A stretch of 64,000 bases of DNA from Fictibacillus nanhaiensis (GCF_019801215.1 NZ_JAHVJO010000002.1:186001-250000), one strand, 5' to 3'; positions 1-9,797 are shown, counted from the first letter of the stretch. Notes: a model not told the origin generated them from the sequence alone. Translations and numbers: made by a program.

Positions 1-717
<717 letters not shown>

Positions 718-959
718 TCAGCCTCCATAAATGTATTCAACCTATATGAATGTCGTGCAAAAATGCATACTTACTGATTGTATCATAAATACACCAAGTT
801 TAACTTTACAATCTTGTACACTCTGTAAATAATTCATACTTTAATGTGGAAAATAAAGAAGCAGCAATGGAAGCATTATATTTGAAGGGCTTTGTAATGT
901 GTGATACCTTTTACAAAGAAAAAATTATTTACTTACTTTTGGGAGGTTTGACAAATACC

Positions 960-2072
960 ATGACAAAACAAGTTTTCTCTTCATTTTCACTCGGTTCACT
1001 TCAATTGAAAAACAGATATATTGTAGCGCCAATGACTCGAATAAGTGCTGATGACGATGGCACTGCAAACGAAACAATGGCTCAATATTATGAACGATTT
1101 GCAAAAGGCGGGTTTGCCATGGTGATTTCTGAAGGAATCTATACCGATACCCTTCACAGCCAAGGCTATTTAAACCAACCAGGTCTCGCTACTTCTGAAC
1201 ACGTTGAAGCGTGGAAAACCGTGTTGCGTCCAGTAAAAGAAAACGGTGCAAAAATGATCGCTCAATTGATGCATGCTGGGGGGCAGAATCAAGGAAACTC
1301 CTACACAGAAACAACGATCGCACCATCAGACATCGCCCCAAAAGGAGAACAATTAGGTTTTTATCATGGCTCAGGTCCTTTTAAAACACCAAAAGCTATG
1401 GATGAAAAAGACATTCAACAAGTGATCAGATCCTTTGCGGCATCAGCTCATAACGCACAACAAGCTGGGTTTGACGGAGTAGAAATACACGGAGCTAACG
1501 GCTATTTGCTTGATGAATTTTTAACCGAGTATTTGAACAAACGCGAAGACGAGTTCGGTCCTACCATCGAAAAAGCTCTTACACTTTTTGTGAAGATCAT
1601 CGAGGCTGTTAGAGAGGCAACGAGTCCTGATTTCACAGTAGGAATTCGTATCTCACAAGGAAAAGTATCTGATCAACTATATAAATGGCCGAATGGAGAA
1701 AAAGATGCTGAACTTATCTTCTCTACTTTAGGCAATACAGATTTAGATTATATCCACGTAACGGATAAGGATGGAACGGCTCCTACCTTTGGTGAAGGTA
1801 CGAAATCGTTAGCGCAAGCGGCAAAAACGTATTCCAAAGGTAAACCAATCATCGCCAACGGCATGCTTCACGACGAGGAAAAGGCAGAAAAGCTCATCAA
1901 AGATAATCACGCTGACCTCATCAGCATCGGTACAGGTGCTTTAGCTAATCCCGATCTGCCATTAATGATTGAAAGAGGGGAAACACTAAGACCGTTTCAG
2001 CCGCAGGAAATCTTAATGCCGATTGCACATATTAAAGAAGTTGAACTAAATCAACACATCCTCACAAAATAA
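960..2072 (+). CDS. NADH-dependent flavin oxidoreductase (Old Yellow Enzyme family, YqiG-like)
   Basis: This 370-residue protein is a TIM-barrel FMN enzyme of the Old Yellow Enzyme family, which reduces activated C=C bonds or related electrophiles with NAD(P)H. Visible motifs are KNRYIVAPMTR near the N-terminus, the substrate-binding H..N pair in EIHGANGYLLDEFL, and the C-terminal phosphate-binding segment IANGMLHDEEKAEKLI followed by SIGTGALANPDLP. The frame is open further upstream to 846, but the ATG at 960 is preceded by GGGAGG at 941-946 and begins the normal family N-terminus, so the longer version is rejected. The gene stands alone and ends in a terminator shared with the convergent PAS-STAS gene. 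The natural substrate is unknown. Confidence 0.9.
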   Translation: MTKQVFSSFSLGSLQLKNRYIVAPMTRISADDDGTANETMAQYYERFAKGGFAMVISEGIYTDTLHSQGYLNQPGLATSEHVEAWKTVLRPVKENGAKMIAQLMHAGGQNQGNSYTETTIAPSDIAPKGEQLGFYHGSGPFKTPKAMDEKDIQQVIRSFAASAHNAQQAGFDGVEIHGANGYLLDEFLTEYLNKREDEFGPTIEKALTLFVKIIEAVREATSPDFTVGIRISQGKVSDQLYKWPNGEKDAELIFSTLGNTDLDYIHVTDKDGTAPTFGEGTKSLAQAAKTYSKGKPIIANGMLHDEEKAEKLIKDNHADLISIGTGALANPDLPLMIERGETLRPFQPQEILMPIAHIKEVELNQHILTK

Positions 2073-2077
2073 TAGCA

Positions 2078-2111
2078 AAAGCCCCGAATTGCTTGTCAGC
2101 ATCGGGGCTTT
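2078..2111. terminator. Bidirectional terminator between convergent genes
   Basis: A 10-bp perfect stem, AAAGCCCCGA with TCGGGGCTTT, is followed by a T-rich tract on the plus strand and preceded by A residues for the minus strand. It sits between the convergent oxidoreductase and PAS-STAS genes and can serve both. Confidence 0.85.
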
Positions 2112-2123
2112 CTTTTCTTTGAT

Positions 2124-2888
2124 TTACTTTAATATTCGCAGTGCTTCCTTCACGTTTTTCATCGTTTTGATGGAAGAAAAATCCTGACCCATTTCAACGG
2201 CTTTATAAGCGAGTTCTGGGCGGATACCAGTGAGGATCGGACGAATTCCTAATAGCTTCATAATAGAATTAATCTTAAATAAAAAATCTACAACCGTTTC
2301 ATCCAAATTATACGTTCCTGAGAAATCAAGAATAAGATAGTTGAGGTTTTCATTTTGTATTTTTGATGGTATAAAATCTAAGAGCTGTATCGCTTTATCT
2401 TCATCTATTGAACCTACAAGAGGAATAACAGAAATGCCATCTGAAACCGGTACGATTGGTGTTGATACCTCATTCATAAGCTTTTTCAGCTTCTTCTCAG
2501 CTTCAATGCGAGGTGTAATATCCCTTAAGATTGACTGAACCGCTTTTTGTTGACCAAATTGAACAGGATGACAATACAATTCTACATCAACTAAAGTACC
2601 ATCAAATCTCATAACCTTTAGTTCAATAAGCTCTCCTATTATATTATGTTCTATATTGAGCCTAATTCTTTCCTCAATTGATGATTTTGCATCCTCTAAA
2701 AAAATATCTAATACATTAGCCCCAATGATCGATTCTTTATTACTTCTTAAAAAATCCGCACCACTTTGATTAATATATAATACTTTATGATCGGCATGGA
2801 TGATCGTTGTTTCAAAAGAATATTCGACGATTTGCCGATACATTTCTCTTGAATCCATCACTAACGTATCCCCGTTAGAAGTACTCAT
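2124..2888 (-). CDS. PAS-STAS domain protein (RsbR-like stress sensor)
   Basis: The 254-residue protein has an N-terminal PAS domain (about residues 15-130, ending in the usual ILRDITPRIEAEKKL segment) and a C-terminal STAS domain (about 145-254). The STAS part matches the RsbR family: PIVPVSDGISVIPLVGSIDEDKA, then LDFSGTYNLDETVVDFLF. By alignment the S of LVGSID and the T of LDETVVD correspond to the two phosphorylatable threonines of RsbRA. Such proteins join the stressosome, which controls the general stress sigma factor. A PAS sensor replaces the usual globin-like N-terminal domain, so a redox, light or ligand input is possible. The ATG at 2888 follows AGGCGGTG. The gene is not next to other rsb genes. 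Confidence 0.85.
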   Translation of the reverse strand: MSTSNGDTLVMDSREMYRQIVEYSFETTIIHADHKVLYINQSGADFLRSNKESIIGANVLDIFLEDAKSSIEERIRLNIEHNIIGELIELKVMRFDGTLVDVELYCHPVQFGQQKAVQSILRDITPRIEAEKKLKKLMNEVSTPIVPVSDGISVIPLVGSIDEDKAIQLLDFIPSKIQNENLNYLILDFSGTYNLDETVVDFLFKINSIMKLLGIRPILTGIRPELAYKAVEMGQDFSSIKTMKNVKEALRILK

Positions 2889-3000
2889 CACTTCACCGCC
2901 TCATTTTTTTATTTTTGTGATTACTTTCTATATTAATAGTAAACCTTTTTAAATAATTTGCAAAATTTTTTTACAAATAAACTGATTGTTTCTTGTAAAT

Positions 3001-3027
3001 AAAAAACGAGCGACCGAAGTCACTCGC
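3001..3027 (-). terminator. Terminator of the dps operon with UUCG tetraloop
   Basis: Read on the minus strand, CGAGTGAC-TTCG-GTCGCTCG forms an 8-bp stem (one G-U pair) closed by a UUCG tetraloop and followed by TTTTTT. It lies directly after the dps stop codon. Confidence 0.9.
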
Positions 3028-3032
3028 TTGAT

Positions 3033-3467
3033 CTAGCTTACAAACGCTCTTAGCATCCAATTATGTTTAGCAAGACTTTCACGAACCGAAAGCAGCATGT
3101 CATGTGTTACCTCGTCGCCTTCTCGTTCTGTAATTTCCATGCCTTCTTTCATCTCGGCAATCAAATGTTCAAAATCACTTATTACGCTATGAACCATCTC
3201 TTCAGCCGTTTCTGCTCCCCGAGCTTCCTCAACAGTTGAAGAATCTAAATACTCTTTCATCGTCGCTACTGGTGTTCCTTTTAGAACGAGCAGTCGCTCT
3301 GCTAATTCATCAATGTTTGTTGCCGCCTCATTGTAAAGCTCTTCAAACTTTTCATGAAGAGTAAAGAAATGAGGACCTTTTACGTACCAATGATAATTAT
3401 GCAGTTTTACAAACAATACGTTCCAGTTCGCTACTTGTCTGTTTAGTACTTCTTGAATGGTATTCAT
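3033..3467 (-). CDS. dps: Dps/ferritin-like DNA-protection protein
   Basis: The 144-residue protein has the length and motifs of Dps mini-ferritins, which oxidise and store iron and shield DNA in oxidative or starvation stress. The inter-subunit ferroxidase residues are visible: H in [22 protein letters not shown], then D and E in [10 protein letters not shown]. The C-terminus [14 protein letters not shown] is typical of the Bacillus Dps/MrgA group. A GGAGG site precedes the ATG. The gene lies 12 bp downstream of a thioredoxin-like gene on the same strand, so the two probably form an operon that couples peroxide or iron defence with thiol redox chemistry. Confidence 0.93.
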   Translation of the reverse strand: MNTIQEVLNRQVANWNVLFVKLHNYHWYVKGPHFFTLHEKFEELYNEAATNIDELAERLLVLKGTPVATMKEYLDSSTVEEARGAETAEEMVHSVISDFEHLIAEMKEGMEITEREGDEVTHDMLLSVRESLAKHNWMLRAFVS

Positions 3468-3479
3468 ATCATTAGCCTC

Positions 3480-3929
3480 CTACTTTGTTTCTTCGTTTAG
3501 TACACGGTTTAATCGCTTCCGAAGCATGTCCATTCCGCTTCCTCCAGCTTGGAAGTGGCGAAGCTTTCCTTCTTTATCAAACACATAATAGGCAGGGACA
3601 TACTTATTTTCAAAAAGATCTGTAAGCTTATGTTCACTATCTACGTAGATCGGCTGTGTGATGTCATGACCGATTGCCATTTGTTCAATCACACTCATCT
3701 CAAGATCTCCTTCAGAACGAGGCATATGAACGGCAACGACATTCAAGCTATCTTCATATTCATCACGTAGTTCATTAACGTCTGGCATTGCCTCTTTACA
3801 TAATCCACAGCTTACTGACCAAAAATGAATCAGTGTTGCTTTTTCTCCTACTAGCTCTTCCTTTATCACTTCATCATTCAGCCAAGCCGTAGCTCCATCT
3901 AGCTCAGGCATTTGTTCACGTAATTTCAA
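3480..3929 (-). CDS. Cytoplasmic thioredoxin-like protein (TlpA/ResA type, CGLC motif)
   Basis: The 149-residue protein has a thioredoxin fold of the TlpA/ResA/AhpC-like group. It carries a CGLC active site in the context FWSVSCGLCKEAMPDV and the cis-proline loop KYVPAYYVFDKEG. Unlike ResA and StoA it has no signal peptide or membrane anchor, so it should act in the cytoplasm. It starts at a TTG with a strong GGAGGGA site 7 bases upstream. It is the first gene of a probable two-gene unit with dps, which suggests a role in peroxide or iron stress. The electron donor and targets are unknown. Confidence 0.85.
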   Translation of the reverse strand: MKLREQMPELDGATAWLNDEVIKEELVGEKATLIHFWSVSCGLCKEAMPDVNELRDEYEDSLNVVAVHMPRSEGDLEMSVIEQMAIGHDITQPIYVDSEHKLTDLFENKYVPAYYVFDKEGKLRHFQAGGSGMDMLRKRLNRVLNEETK

Positions 3930-4071
3930 TTAAATCCCTCCGAAAGTTAAACAGTTGTTTATATTTTTATTTACATTCAATACTAGTTTATAATAATTAT
4001 AATTAAAGAACAAGTATTGTGCTTAACTTAAGAAAAAGATATTTTTGTTTTATAAAAAAACCTAGTATTAA

Positions 4072-4746
4072 CTAAGCGTTATCTTCTTTATGATGATGCA
4101 GGGATCGGGGAATGTATCGCATTTGTTTTAGAAGAATAGGAATACATGCTGCTCCTATCACCAATCCAACAGCAAGAGCCATTACTGCTCCATCTCCTTT
4201 AATAAAACTGTCGCCTAATAAGTTATAGGCTAACGTTCCTGGCAATACACCTAGCATCGTCGCAAAAATATAAGAACGAAGCTTTAATTTGGAAATGCCC
4301 GCTGCATAGCTCACGAGATCAAAGTTCAAAACAGGAATGATCCGGAGCAATAAGATATAAAAAAAACCTTTTTCCTTCATCTGTTTTTGCCACAGTTCCA
4401 TTCTTAATGAGACTGTCGTTTTCTTTTTCAGCATCCGTGAGCCGAGATGTTTTGCCATATAAAAAGAAAGGATCGCTCCTATCGTAGCACTGAAAACCGT
4501 ATAGATCGTTCCCCATAATGCCCCAAAAGCCAATCCGCCTGCAAGGGATAATACAGATATCGGAAAAAGAGTCAGAGGGCGGATCACGTTTATGGCGATA
4601 AAGATAAAAGGTGCAATCATGCCAAAAGAAAGGACCAAGTCACGTAAAGACATAGGGGAAACCATGAAAACATAGTGGTTGAGCGCTAAAAATATCATCA
4701 CAACCGCTAGAAGAAACGTTATCTTCATCCAAGCACTCTTTTTCAT
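4072..4746 (-). CDS. TVP38/TMEM64 family membrane protein (VTT domain)
   Basis: This 224-residue integral membrane protein has about five hydrophobic segments and the VTT/SNARE-associated signature. The signature includes the glycine-rich stretch LSLAGGLAFGALWGTIYTV, the charged loop after FYMAKHLGSR, and LLLRIIPVLNFDLVSYAAGI. The family includes DedA-like proteins implicated in lipid flipping or envelope homeostasis. The exact role of this member is unknown. A GTG at 4767 is also in frame, but the ATG at 4746 has the better-spaced site (AGAAGGGA). It is a single gene between Dps and moaA, with no obvious partner. Confidence 0.85.
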   Translation of the reverse strand: MKKSAWMKITFLLAVVMIFLALNHYVFMVSPMSLRDLVLSFGMIAPFIFIAINVIRPLTLFPISVLSLAGGLAFGALWGTIYTVFSATIGAILSFYMAKHLGSRMLKKKTTVSLRMELWQKQMKEKGFFYILLLRIIPVLNFDLVSYAAGISKLKLRSYIFATMLGVLPGTLAYNLLGDSFIKGDGAVMALAVGLVIGAACIPILLKQMRYIPRSLHHHKEDNA

Positions 4747-4794
4747 AAGGGTCCCTTCTTTACTCACAAATTTTTAGAGATTTCGTATAGTAAT

Positions 4795-5020
4795 CATTCC
4801 CTTAAATCTGCATGTCGTAAACCATTCTTTGTCCCTGTTTAAAGACCATTCCGTTCCCGGATGGATCGGTTGCTTATAACTTATTCTCTTCCGTAGTAAA
4901 AGGCACAAGATTATCTTGAAGCCCTTCAAAAGGAGGTACGGCAATTTTATAAATCTTTATCCCAGTTAGTTACATTGCCTATGTGTGTATCTTTATGAAT
5001 GAAAATCATCATTAATCCCA
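4795..5020 (-). pseudogene. Remnant of a glyoxalase/VOC-type gene
   Basis: On the minus strand a short frame reads KIAVPPFEGLQDNLVPFTT, then a TAA, then ATDPSGNGMVFKQGQ. The ATDPxGNxxxF ending is typical of the last strand of VOC (glyoxalase/bleomycin-resistance) domains. An upstream piece beginning MIFIHKDTHIGNVTNW is in a different frame. At least one stop and one frameshift break it, so it cannot make a normal protein. The family assignment rests on a short motif only. Confidence 0.4.
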
Positions 5021-5048
5021 TCCTTTATTTTGAAAAAATCACAAAACA

Positions 5049-5074
5049 AAAAAGAGACTGATAGGATCAGCCTC
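5049..5074 (-). terminator. Terminator overlapping the moaA stop codon
   Basis: On the minus strand GAGGCTGAT-CCT-ATCAGTCTC (one G-U pair) is followed by TTTTTTG. The left arm contains the moaA stop codon. Confidence 0.8.
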
Positions 5075-6089
5075 CAATGTATGACATCTCTATTTTTTTT
5101 CTCCGATCAGCAGCAGTTTGATCTCTTCTTTCATCTGAATATCGGTCAATCCGATACGCCCATGTGCGTAAAACTCGCTCGTAGATGTCTTCGTCTGTCA
5201 CACCAGAACGAATGTAGTGTTTGAAATCCGTGCCTTTTGCGGCAAATAAACAGGTGTAGACTTTTCCATCGGCAGACAGCCTTGCCCGTGTGCATGTAGA
5301 ACAAAACGAATCACTAATAGAAGAAATAATCCCGATTTCTCCCGTACCATCCCTATAACGATACCTTTTTGCGACCTCACCGAAATAATGGCCAGGAACA
5401 GGTTCAAGAGGATGCTCTTTTCCGATTAGGTTTACGATTTGATTCTTTGTAAGCACTTCTTCTCTGTTCCAGTCATTTGAGTTCCCAACATCCATGTATT
5501 CGATAAAACGAAGCACATGTGATGTATTTTTAAAATAACGGGCCATCGGCAAAATCTCTTGGTCGTTGACACCCTTTTTAACCATCATATTGATTTTGAC
5601 TTGAAGACCAGCTTCCTGTGCAGCGTCAATTCCCTTTAGAATAGGCTGAACACCTACTCCACGTCCATTTATTTTACCGAAAAGAGCCTCATCTAGCGTA
5701 TCTAGACTCACTGTCACTCGATCCATGCCCGCTCTTTTCAAATCCTTAGCAAGCTTTGGCAGCAAAACGCCATTTGTCGTTAAAGCAATGTCATGTATTC
5801 CATCTATCATACGAAGTCTTTCTAATAACTCAGGCAATCCCCTGCGCAATAGAGGTTCTCCACCGGTAATCCGGATTTTTTCAACACCAGCTTTTGCAAA
5901 CTGTCGTGCAATCCGTTCAATTTCATCAAATGACAACAACTCCTGTTCAGTTAAAAACGGATAATTGGTATCAAAAATTTCTTTAGGCATACAATACGTA
6001 CAACGAAAATTGCATTGATCCGTTACAGAAATCCGCAAATCACGAAGCGGACGATGCCACTGATCTACGACACGGTTTTCCTCTTTCAT
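5067..6089 (-). CDS. moaA: GTP 3',8-cyclase MoaA (molybdenum cofactor biosynthesis)
   Basis: The 340-residue radical-SAM enzyme makes the first committed intermediate of molybdopterin from GTP. The N-terminal 4Fe-4S motif CNFRCTYC, the SAM-binding ITGGEPLLRRGLPELL segment and the C-terminal cluster CSTCTRARLSADGKVYTCLF are all present. The protein ends in the GG required for catalysis in MoaA enzymes (MSYIGG). No other mo genes are in the window, so the gene is detached from the rest of the pathway here. The ribosome binding site (GGCGTGATG) is weak. Its own terminator overlaps the stop codon. Confidence 0.96.
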   Translation of the reverse strand: MKEENRVVDQWHRPLRDLRISVTDQCNFRCTYCMPKEIFDTNYPFLTEQELLSFDEIERIARQFAKAGVEKIRITGGEPLLRRGLPELLERLRMIDGIHDIALTTNGVLLPKLAKDLKRAGMDRVTVSLDTLDEALFGKINGRGVGVQPILKGIDAAQEAGLQVKINMMVKKGVNDQEILPMARYFKNTSHVLRFIEYMDVGNSNDWNREEVLTKNQIVNLIGKEHPLEPVPGHYFGEVAKRYRYRDGTGEIGIISSISDSFCSTCTRARLSADGKVYTCLFAAKGTDFKHYIRSGVTDEDIYERVLRTWAYRIDRYSDERRDQTAADRRKKIEMSYIGG

Positions 6090-6351
6090 AACATCACGCC
6101 ATTATCTTAGTATTTTTTTTAATGTACCACGAATAAAAGGAAGTTAAAACCAGAAACGCTTCTTCAACTGCTCTTTACTTCATCGTGAAATGTTATTAGT
6201 ATTAGTTCTTAATTACTAAAGAAGTATGGCAGTACCGGTTTTATGAATCGTTTTTACCAAATTTTTGTACAATTACAGTTAGCTTTTCCTGTTCTGGCGG
6301 GGTTTTGAGCACATTTGAAATAAATAAAGAAGAAGTACTTTTCACTTTCAC

Positions 6352-6380
6352 TTGTGTATTAGAATATAAAGTGTTACGAT
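6352..6380 (+). promoter_or_regulatory. Candidate sigma-A promoter for the cold-shock gene
   Basis: TTGTGT and TACGAT are spaced by 17 bases, about 100 bases upstream of the csp start codon. That would leave a long 5' untranslated leader, as is usual for cold-shock genes whose leader controls translation. This is a pattern match only. Confidence 0.4.
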
Positions 6381-6483
6381 AAGTAAGAATTATTTTTGTT
6401 CGATTGTTCGAGTATTATCTTGATATTATTTGAACAAGGATAGTATTAACTAGTGCGGATTGGCACGACAGGAGGCAACAAAC

Positions 6484-6684
6484 ATGGAACAAGGTAAAGT
6501 AAAATGGTTTAACGCAGAAAAAGGTTTCGGTTTCATCGAGCGCGAAGGTGGAGACGATGTATTCGTACATTTCTCAGCTATCCAAAGCGAAGGATTCAAA
6601 TCTTTAGATGAAGGTCAAGACGTAACTTTCGAAGTAGAACAAGGACAACGCGGACCTCAAGCTACTAACGTACGTAAGGCATAA
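6484..6684 (+). CDS. Cold-shock protein (CspB/CspD family RNA chaperone)
   Basis: A 66-residue single cold-shock domain, the normal family length. Both RNA-binding motifs are intact: RNP1 as KGFGFIE and RNP2 as VFVHFSAI. It binds single-stranded RNA or DNA and relieves secondary structure at low temperature or in stationary phase. An AGGAGG site at 6470-6475 fixes the ATG at 6484; the frame extends upstream to 6460 without a better start. A strong terminator follows. Which Csp paralogue this corresponds to cannot be told from sequence alone. Confidence 0.95.
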   Translation: MEQGKVKWFNAEKGFGFIEREGGDDVFVHFSAIQSEGFKSLDEGQDVTFEVEQGQRGPQATNVRKA

Positions 6685-6699
6685 TAGCCATAATAGATA

Positions 6700-6735
6700 A
6701 ACAGGGCTCTTTCAATAGAGGCCTGTTTTTTTGTT
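6700..6735 (+). terminator. Terminator of the cold-shock gene
   Basis: AACAGGGCTCT and AGAGGCCTGTT pair with a single internal mismatch around a short loop, followed by a run of seven T. Confidence 0.9.
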
Positions 6736-6867
6736 TTAATCTTCCTTATCCCGTCTTCCTCCCTATTTAATTTAATTCATGCTCCAAAAATTTTTCAGTA
6801 AATTCAAACATGTATGAACTATTTTTGATACAATAAAATTAACGTCTTAAACTATTAGGAGTACAAA

Positions 6868-7755
6868 ATGGATCTTCAAATCAAGCAAAATTTAGATCAA
6901 ATCGCAATCGGTACAAAGTTAACAGAAAATGCCGCAAACATTGCACAGAAGATCATGACAAACATACAAAATAGTGAAGCCTATGTTTCCCTTCAACTAC
7001 CTGAGAACGCTCCTGGGGGTTTAGATGACTCGATAGCTTTCATCCGTTTATTGGGTGATGCCATTTCTGATAAAATCACAGACAAGAAGAAAACGATCTC
7101 GGAATGGGCTGAAAAAGTGGGCTTGCTAGCTGTACAATCCGGACAACCACTTGATGAATCATTAGAGGGGACTTCTTATTATCGTACAGGGATTTGGGAA
7201 TATATTAAAGAGGAAGCATTTCTTCAATCCATCCCAGCAGAGTCTCTATTACACATTTCTGCTACGGTTAATCCGCTGATTGATTATGCTGTACAAGCAT
7301 ACAGCAAATCGTACGTGAAACATCATAGGGAGATGACTGAAAAGTTCCACCTCTCTCTTCAAGAACTATCGGTTCCAGTCGTTCCTTTGTTTCCAGGCGT
7401 AGCCGTTTTGCCCGTGGTGGGAGAAATTGATACGAATCGTGCTAAAATTTTACTCGAGTCTACCTTACAGCAATGTATTGAAAACGCAATCACATCACTC
7501 GTGATTGATCTGTCGGGAGTCAGTTATATTGATACGATGGTCGCTCAACGAATCTTTCAGCTTGTTTCAACGTTAAAGCTACTCGGCGTTAAAACTACCT
7601 TAACAGGTCTAAGTCCTGAGATTGCTCAAACTTCCGTTAGCTTAAACTTAGATTTTAGTAAAATTGTTCTTAAAGGGAACTTACAGCACGCACTAGCCGA
7701 ATTTGGTTATGGGAAAATCGAAAATGAACAAAACAAAAAGAACAGACTCGTTTAA
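6868..7755 (+). CDS. RsbR-type stressosome protein (N-terminal RsbR_N, C-terminal STAS)
   Basis: This 295-residue protein matches RsbR paralogues. An N-terminal helical, non-heme-globin-like sensor domain (about 1-150) is joined by a linker (SVPVVPLFPGVAVLPVVGEID) to a STAS domain. The STAS part contains VIDLSGVSYIDTMVAQRIFQL, with the threonine of IDTMVA equivalent to RsbRA T205. The first phospho-site of RsbRA (LVGTID) reads VVGEID here, an acidic residue that may mimic constitutive phosphorylation. RsbR proteins form the stressosome with RsbS and RsbT. The gene is distant from any rsb operon in this window and ends in a hairpin overlapping its stop codon. An AGGAG site precedes the ATG. 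Confidence 0.9.
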   Translation: MDLQIKQNLDQIAIGTKLTENAANIAQKIMTNIQNSEAYVSLQLPENAPGGLDDSIAFIRLLGDAISDKITDKKKTISEWAEKVGLLAVQSGQPLDESLEGTSYYRTGIWEYIKEEAFLQSIPAESLLHISATVNPLIDYAVQAYSKSYVKHHREMTEKFHLSLQELSVPVVPLFPGVAVLPVVGEIDTNRAKILLESTLQQCIENAITSLVIDLSGVSYIDTMVAQRIFQLVSTLKLLGVKTTLTGLSPEIAQTSVSLNLDFSKIVLKGNLQHALAEFGYGKIENEQNKKNRLV

Positions 7756-7769
7756 TGGGGTCTGTTCTT
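7741..7769. terminator. Bidirectional terminator spanning the RsbR-like stop codon
   Basis: AACAGAC at 7741-7747 pairs with GTCTGTT at 7760-7766, followed by CTTT. The A-rich sequence upstream provides a U-tract for the convergent minus-strand gene. Confidence 0.7.
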
Positions 7770-7775
7770 TAACGT

Positions 7776-8411
7776 CTAGGATTTTACACGTTTTAGTTCT
7801 GCTTTTAAGTCTTCTAGTTCCTGTAAGAGATTGATTACCATTTCATCGCTTTTTTTTAACTCATAATTAAGCATTGTAATGGTCTCTTCTTCCCAAGCAA
7901 AAGGATTCCCATTCTCCGGGGTTACAGGAATGTTCTCATATACGTCGCCTTCTTCTCTGTCATCTGGCTGAAAGTATATCGCTATTTCACAATTCGGATC
8001 TCCAACGGCAAGTCTTTTACGCAACGTGACTTTTCCATAACCGAAATTGCGTGCTGCGATGCCTCCAAACACACTTGATGTCATTCTGCATAAGTGCGGG
8101 GCATCATGAACAGCCTCCCCAAAAGGACACCTTTTCGCACGAACTACTACATGGTCAGGATTCACACTGACAACCTCAAAATGCCCACCGATCGAGTTTT
8201 TCAAATCCACGATAACATGAACATATTGTTCAACTGTCCAATGCGGAGGGTTATCATAAAAACTTTCGATCCATTCACCAGTTCTTATCCCTAATTGCTG
8301 GATATACTCCTCTGCAGCAGGACCTATCGTCTTTCTATGAATAAAGGCATACTGAGTAATGAGTTTTGCCAAAAAAGTGTGTCCATTCAATTCACCCTTT
8401 GAAAGATGCAT
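7776..8411 (-). CDS. Methanogen output domain 1 (MetOD1)-type protein
   Basis: This 211-residue soluble protein resembles the methanogen output domain 1 group, small proteins with a V4R/XylR-N-like fold and conserved cysteines. Visible features are KRCPFGEAVHDAPHLCRMT, then GYGKVTLRKRLAVGDPNCEIAIYF. The cysteines at RCPFG, HLCRM and PNCEI could bind a metal or cluster. The last 40 residues are a predicted coiled coil (many E, L and K), which suggests dimerisation or partner binding. It is convergent with the RsbR-like gene and shares its terminator. The function is unknown; a sensory or output role is inferred from the family. Confidence 0.7.
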   Translation of the reverse strand: MHLSKGELNGHTFLAKLITQYAFIHRKTIGPAAEEYIQQLGIRTGEWIESFYDNPPHWTVEQYVHVIVDLKNSIGGHFEVVSVNPDHVVVRAKRCPFGEAVHDAPHLCRMTSSVFGGIAARNFGYGKVTLRKRLAVGDPNCEIAIYFQPDDREEGDVYENIPVTPENGNPFAWEEETITMLNYELKKSDEMVINLLQELEDLKAELKRVKS

Positions 8412-8835
8412 AAAACATCTACCCTTTCATTTTATGAATTACGTGCTGTTCTAAGATCGTATGGCAAGATATGGACAACACTCTTTGGATACCCGATATA
8501 ATGAGTTTGAAACCCCTTAACTTACGTATGAACATATTTAATCGTTTATTTTTTTCCTAATAAAACATTTCATCTCAAAATTCATTATCTGTAATACCTG
8601 ATAGCTTTAAAACTATAGCAGATGTATTCTCCAAAAATATTATGCCTTCTGTACTTCTGGTCGGTCTAAGTGATAAAATCATGTATCTACCAAGTAAATT
8701 CCCCATATTATCTTGAATTCCTTTATTTTTCCATAAATAGACGCTGTTACGTCTCTATAAATGAGAATAACAGTATAGAAAGGCCAAAATAAACCCTTTT
8801 GAAACTCAGGTTGTTAAACAACGATTGATTATAAA
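8412..8835. other. Intergenic, no supported feature
   Basis: About 420 bases with no convincing gene, terminator or RNA. A 43-codon open stretch on the plus strand (about 8575-8717) lacks a start codon and resembles nothing I recognise. It could hold the promoter of the MetOD1-type gene. Confidence 0.5.
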
Positions 8836-9660
8836 TTAACTTCGGAAGGATGGTTTGGATAGGCTGCATGTAGGATATTCGATATCGGGTGCGTAGTAGG
8901 AAAGCTTTTTCAAAAAATAACAGGCCTCTGGAAAATGATGCTCCAAAAACCTCAATGTTGTTTGATTGAACACTTCATCATTTATATACAAGGAAACCAC
9001 ATATTTCACAAGCTGTGTAAATTCTACAACAGCAACAGCAACTTCACGGGCAAAGTGTACTTGTGAAGGAAAATTGGCTGGTGTAAACCGCAGAAAACCT
9101 TTAATCGCATCATTTTGGAGCACAAATGAACCAAATAAGGTTTTATAATGTAGAGCCTTTTGAAGAAGTGGAATCTCGATTCCATCTAAGCTGCGGTTTA
9201 ATAAGGCTGCATGACCTACTTGGTCCTCTAGCCATAGATCAAGCAAATCTACCAATGGAAGAGCAGGCGCAGTTTGACCCTTTACATAAAAGGAGAGCAA
9301 ACGTAAGTATTCTTGATTTTCATTCAGAGTACCATTTAAGTAGGAAGGAGGTAAATTAAGGTTAATTTTGTTTTCTATTCGAAGCCGTTGTAAGTGACCT
9401 TCAAATTGAAAATAATCATAGGCAAGGTTGTACGCTTTTTTGGAAAAATGAATCGCTTCAGTATTGGATTCTTTCATATTCACAGGAAGTTGCTGTAATT
9501 GTACTCTCAGTTCTGCGAAAGCGACGATAAACTTTTTCGCCATTTCCACCCAATTGGATTCGCTTGGAGATAAATAATCACGAATAAAGTAGGCGTGGTC
9601 CTCTAAGATCTCCAACCAAAAACGATGTTCCTCATAAGGTGTAATTCGCTCAAAAGCCAT
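8836..9660 (-). CDS. DUF2935 domain protein
   Basis: The 274-residue, mostly helical protein matches the DUF2935 family of Firmicutes. It contains two related helical halves: one begins EEHRFWLEILEDHAYFIRDYL and the second contains LLDLWLEDQVGHAALLNRSL. The repeated E/H/D pattern in these helices resembles a metal-binding four-helix arrangement, but this is inference. There is no signal peptide or membrane segment. GGGAGG precedes the ATG. It is a single gene with no informative neighbours. Confidence 0.8.
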   Translation of the reverse strand: MAFERITPYEEHRFWLEILEDHAYFIRDYLSPSESNWVEMAKKFIVAFAELRVQLQQLPVNMKESNTEAIHFSKKAYNLAYDYFQFEGHLQRLRIENKINLNLPPSYLNGTLNENQEYLRLLSFYVKGQTAPALPLVDLLDLWLEDQVGHAALLNRSLDGIEIPLLQKALHYKTLFGSFVLQNDAIKGFLRFTPANFPSQVHFAREVAVAVVEFTQLVKYVVSLYINDEVFNQTTLRFLEHHFPEACYFLKKLSYYAPDIEYPTCSLSKPSFRS

Positions 9661-9797
9661 TATATTGCCTCCCTAAAGATATCAATAATAAAGACTATGA
9701 ATATCAGGACTCATCTATGTCAAAGGGTGTTGTTCGATTTTCAACCAATAAGAATGCACGATGTATGCAAAAAACGTTTCTTTTTCTACAGTTGACT

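Noticed and set aside
846-959. Upstream extension of the flavin oxidoreductase frame
   Set aside because: Lacks family similarity, while the ATG at 960 has a strong GGGAGG site.
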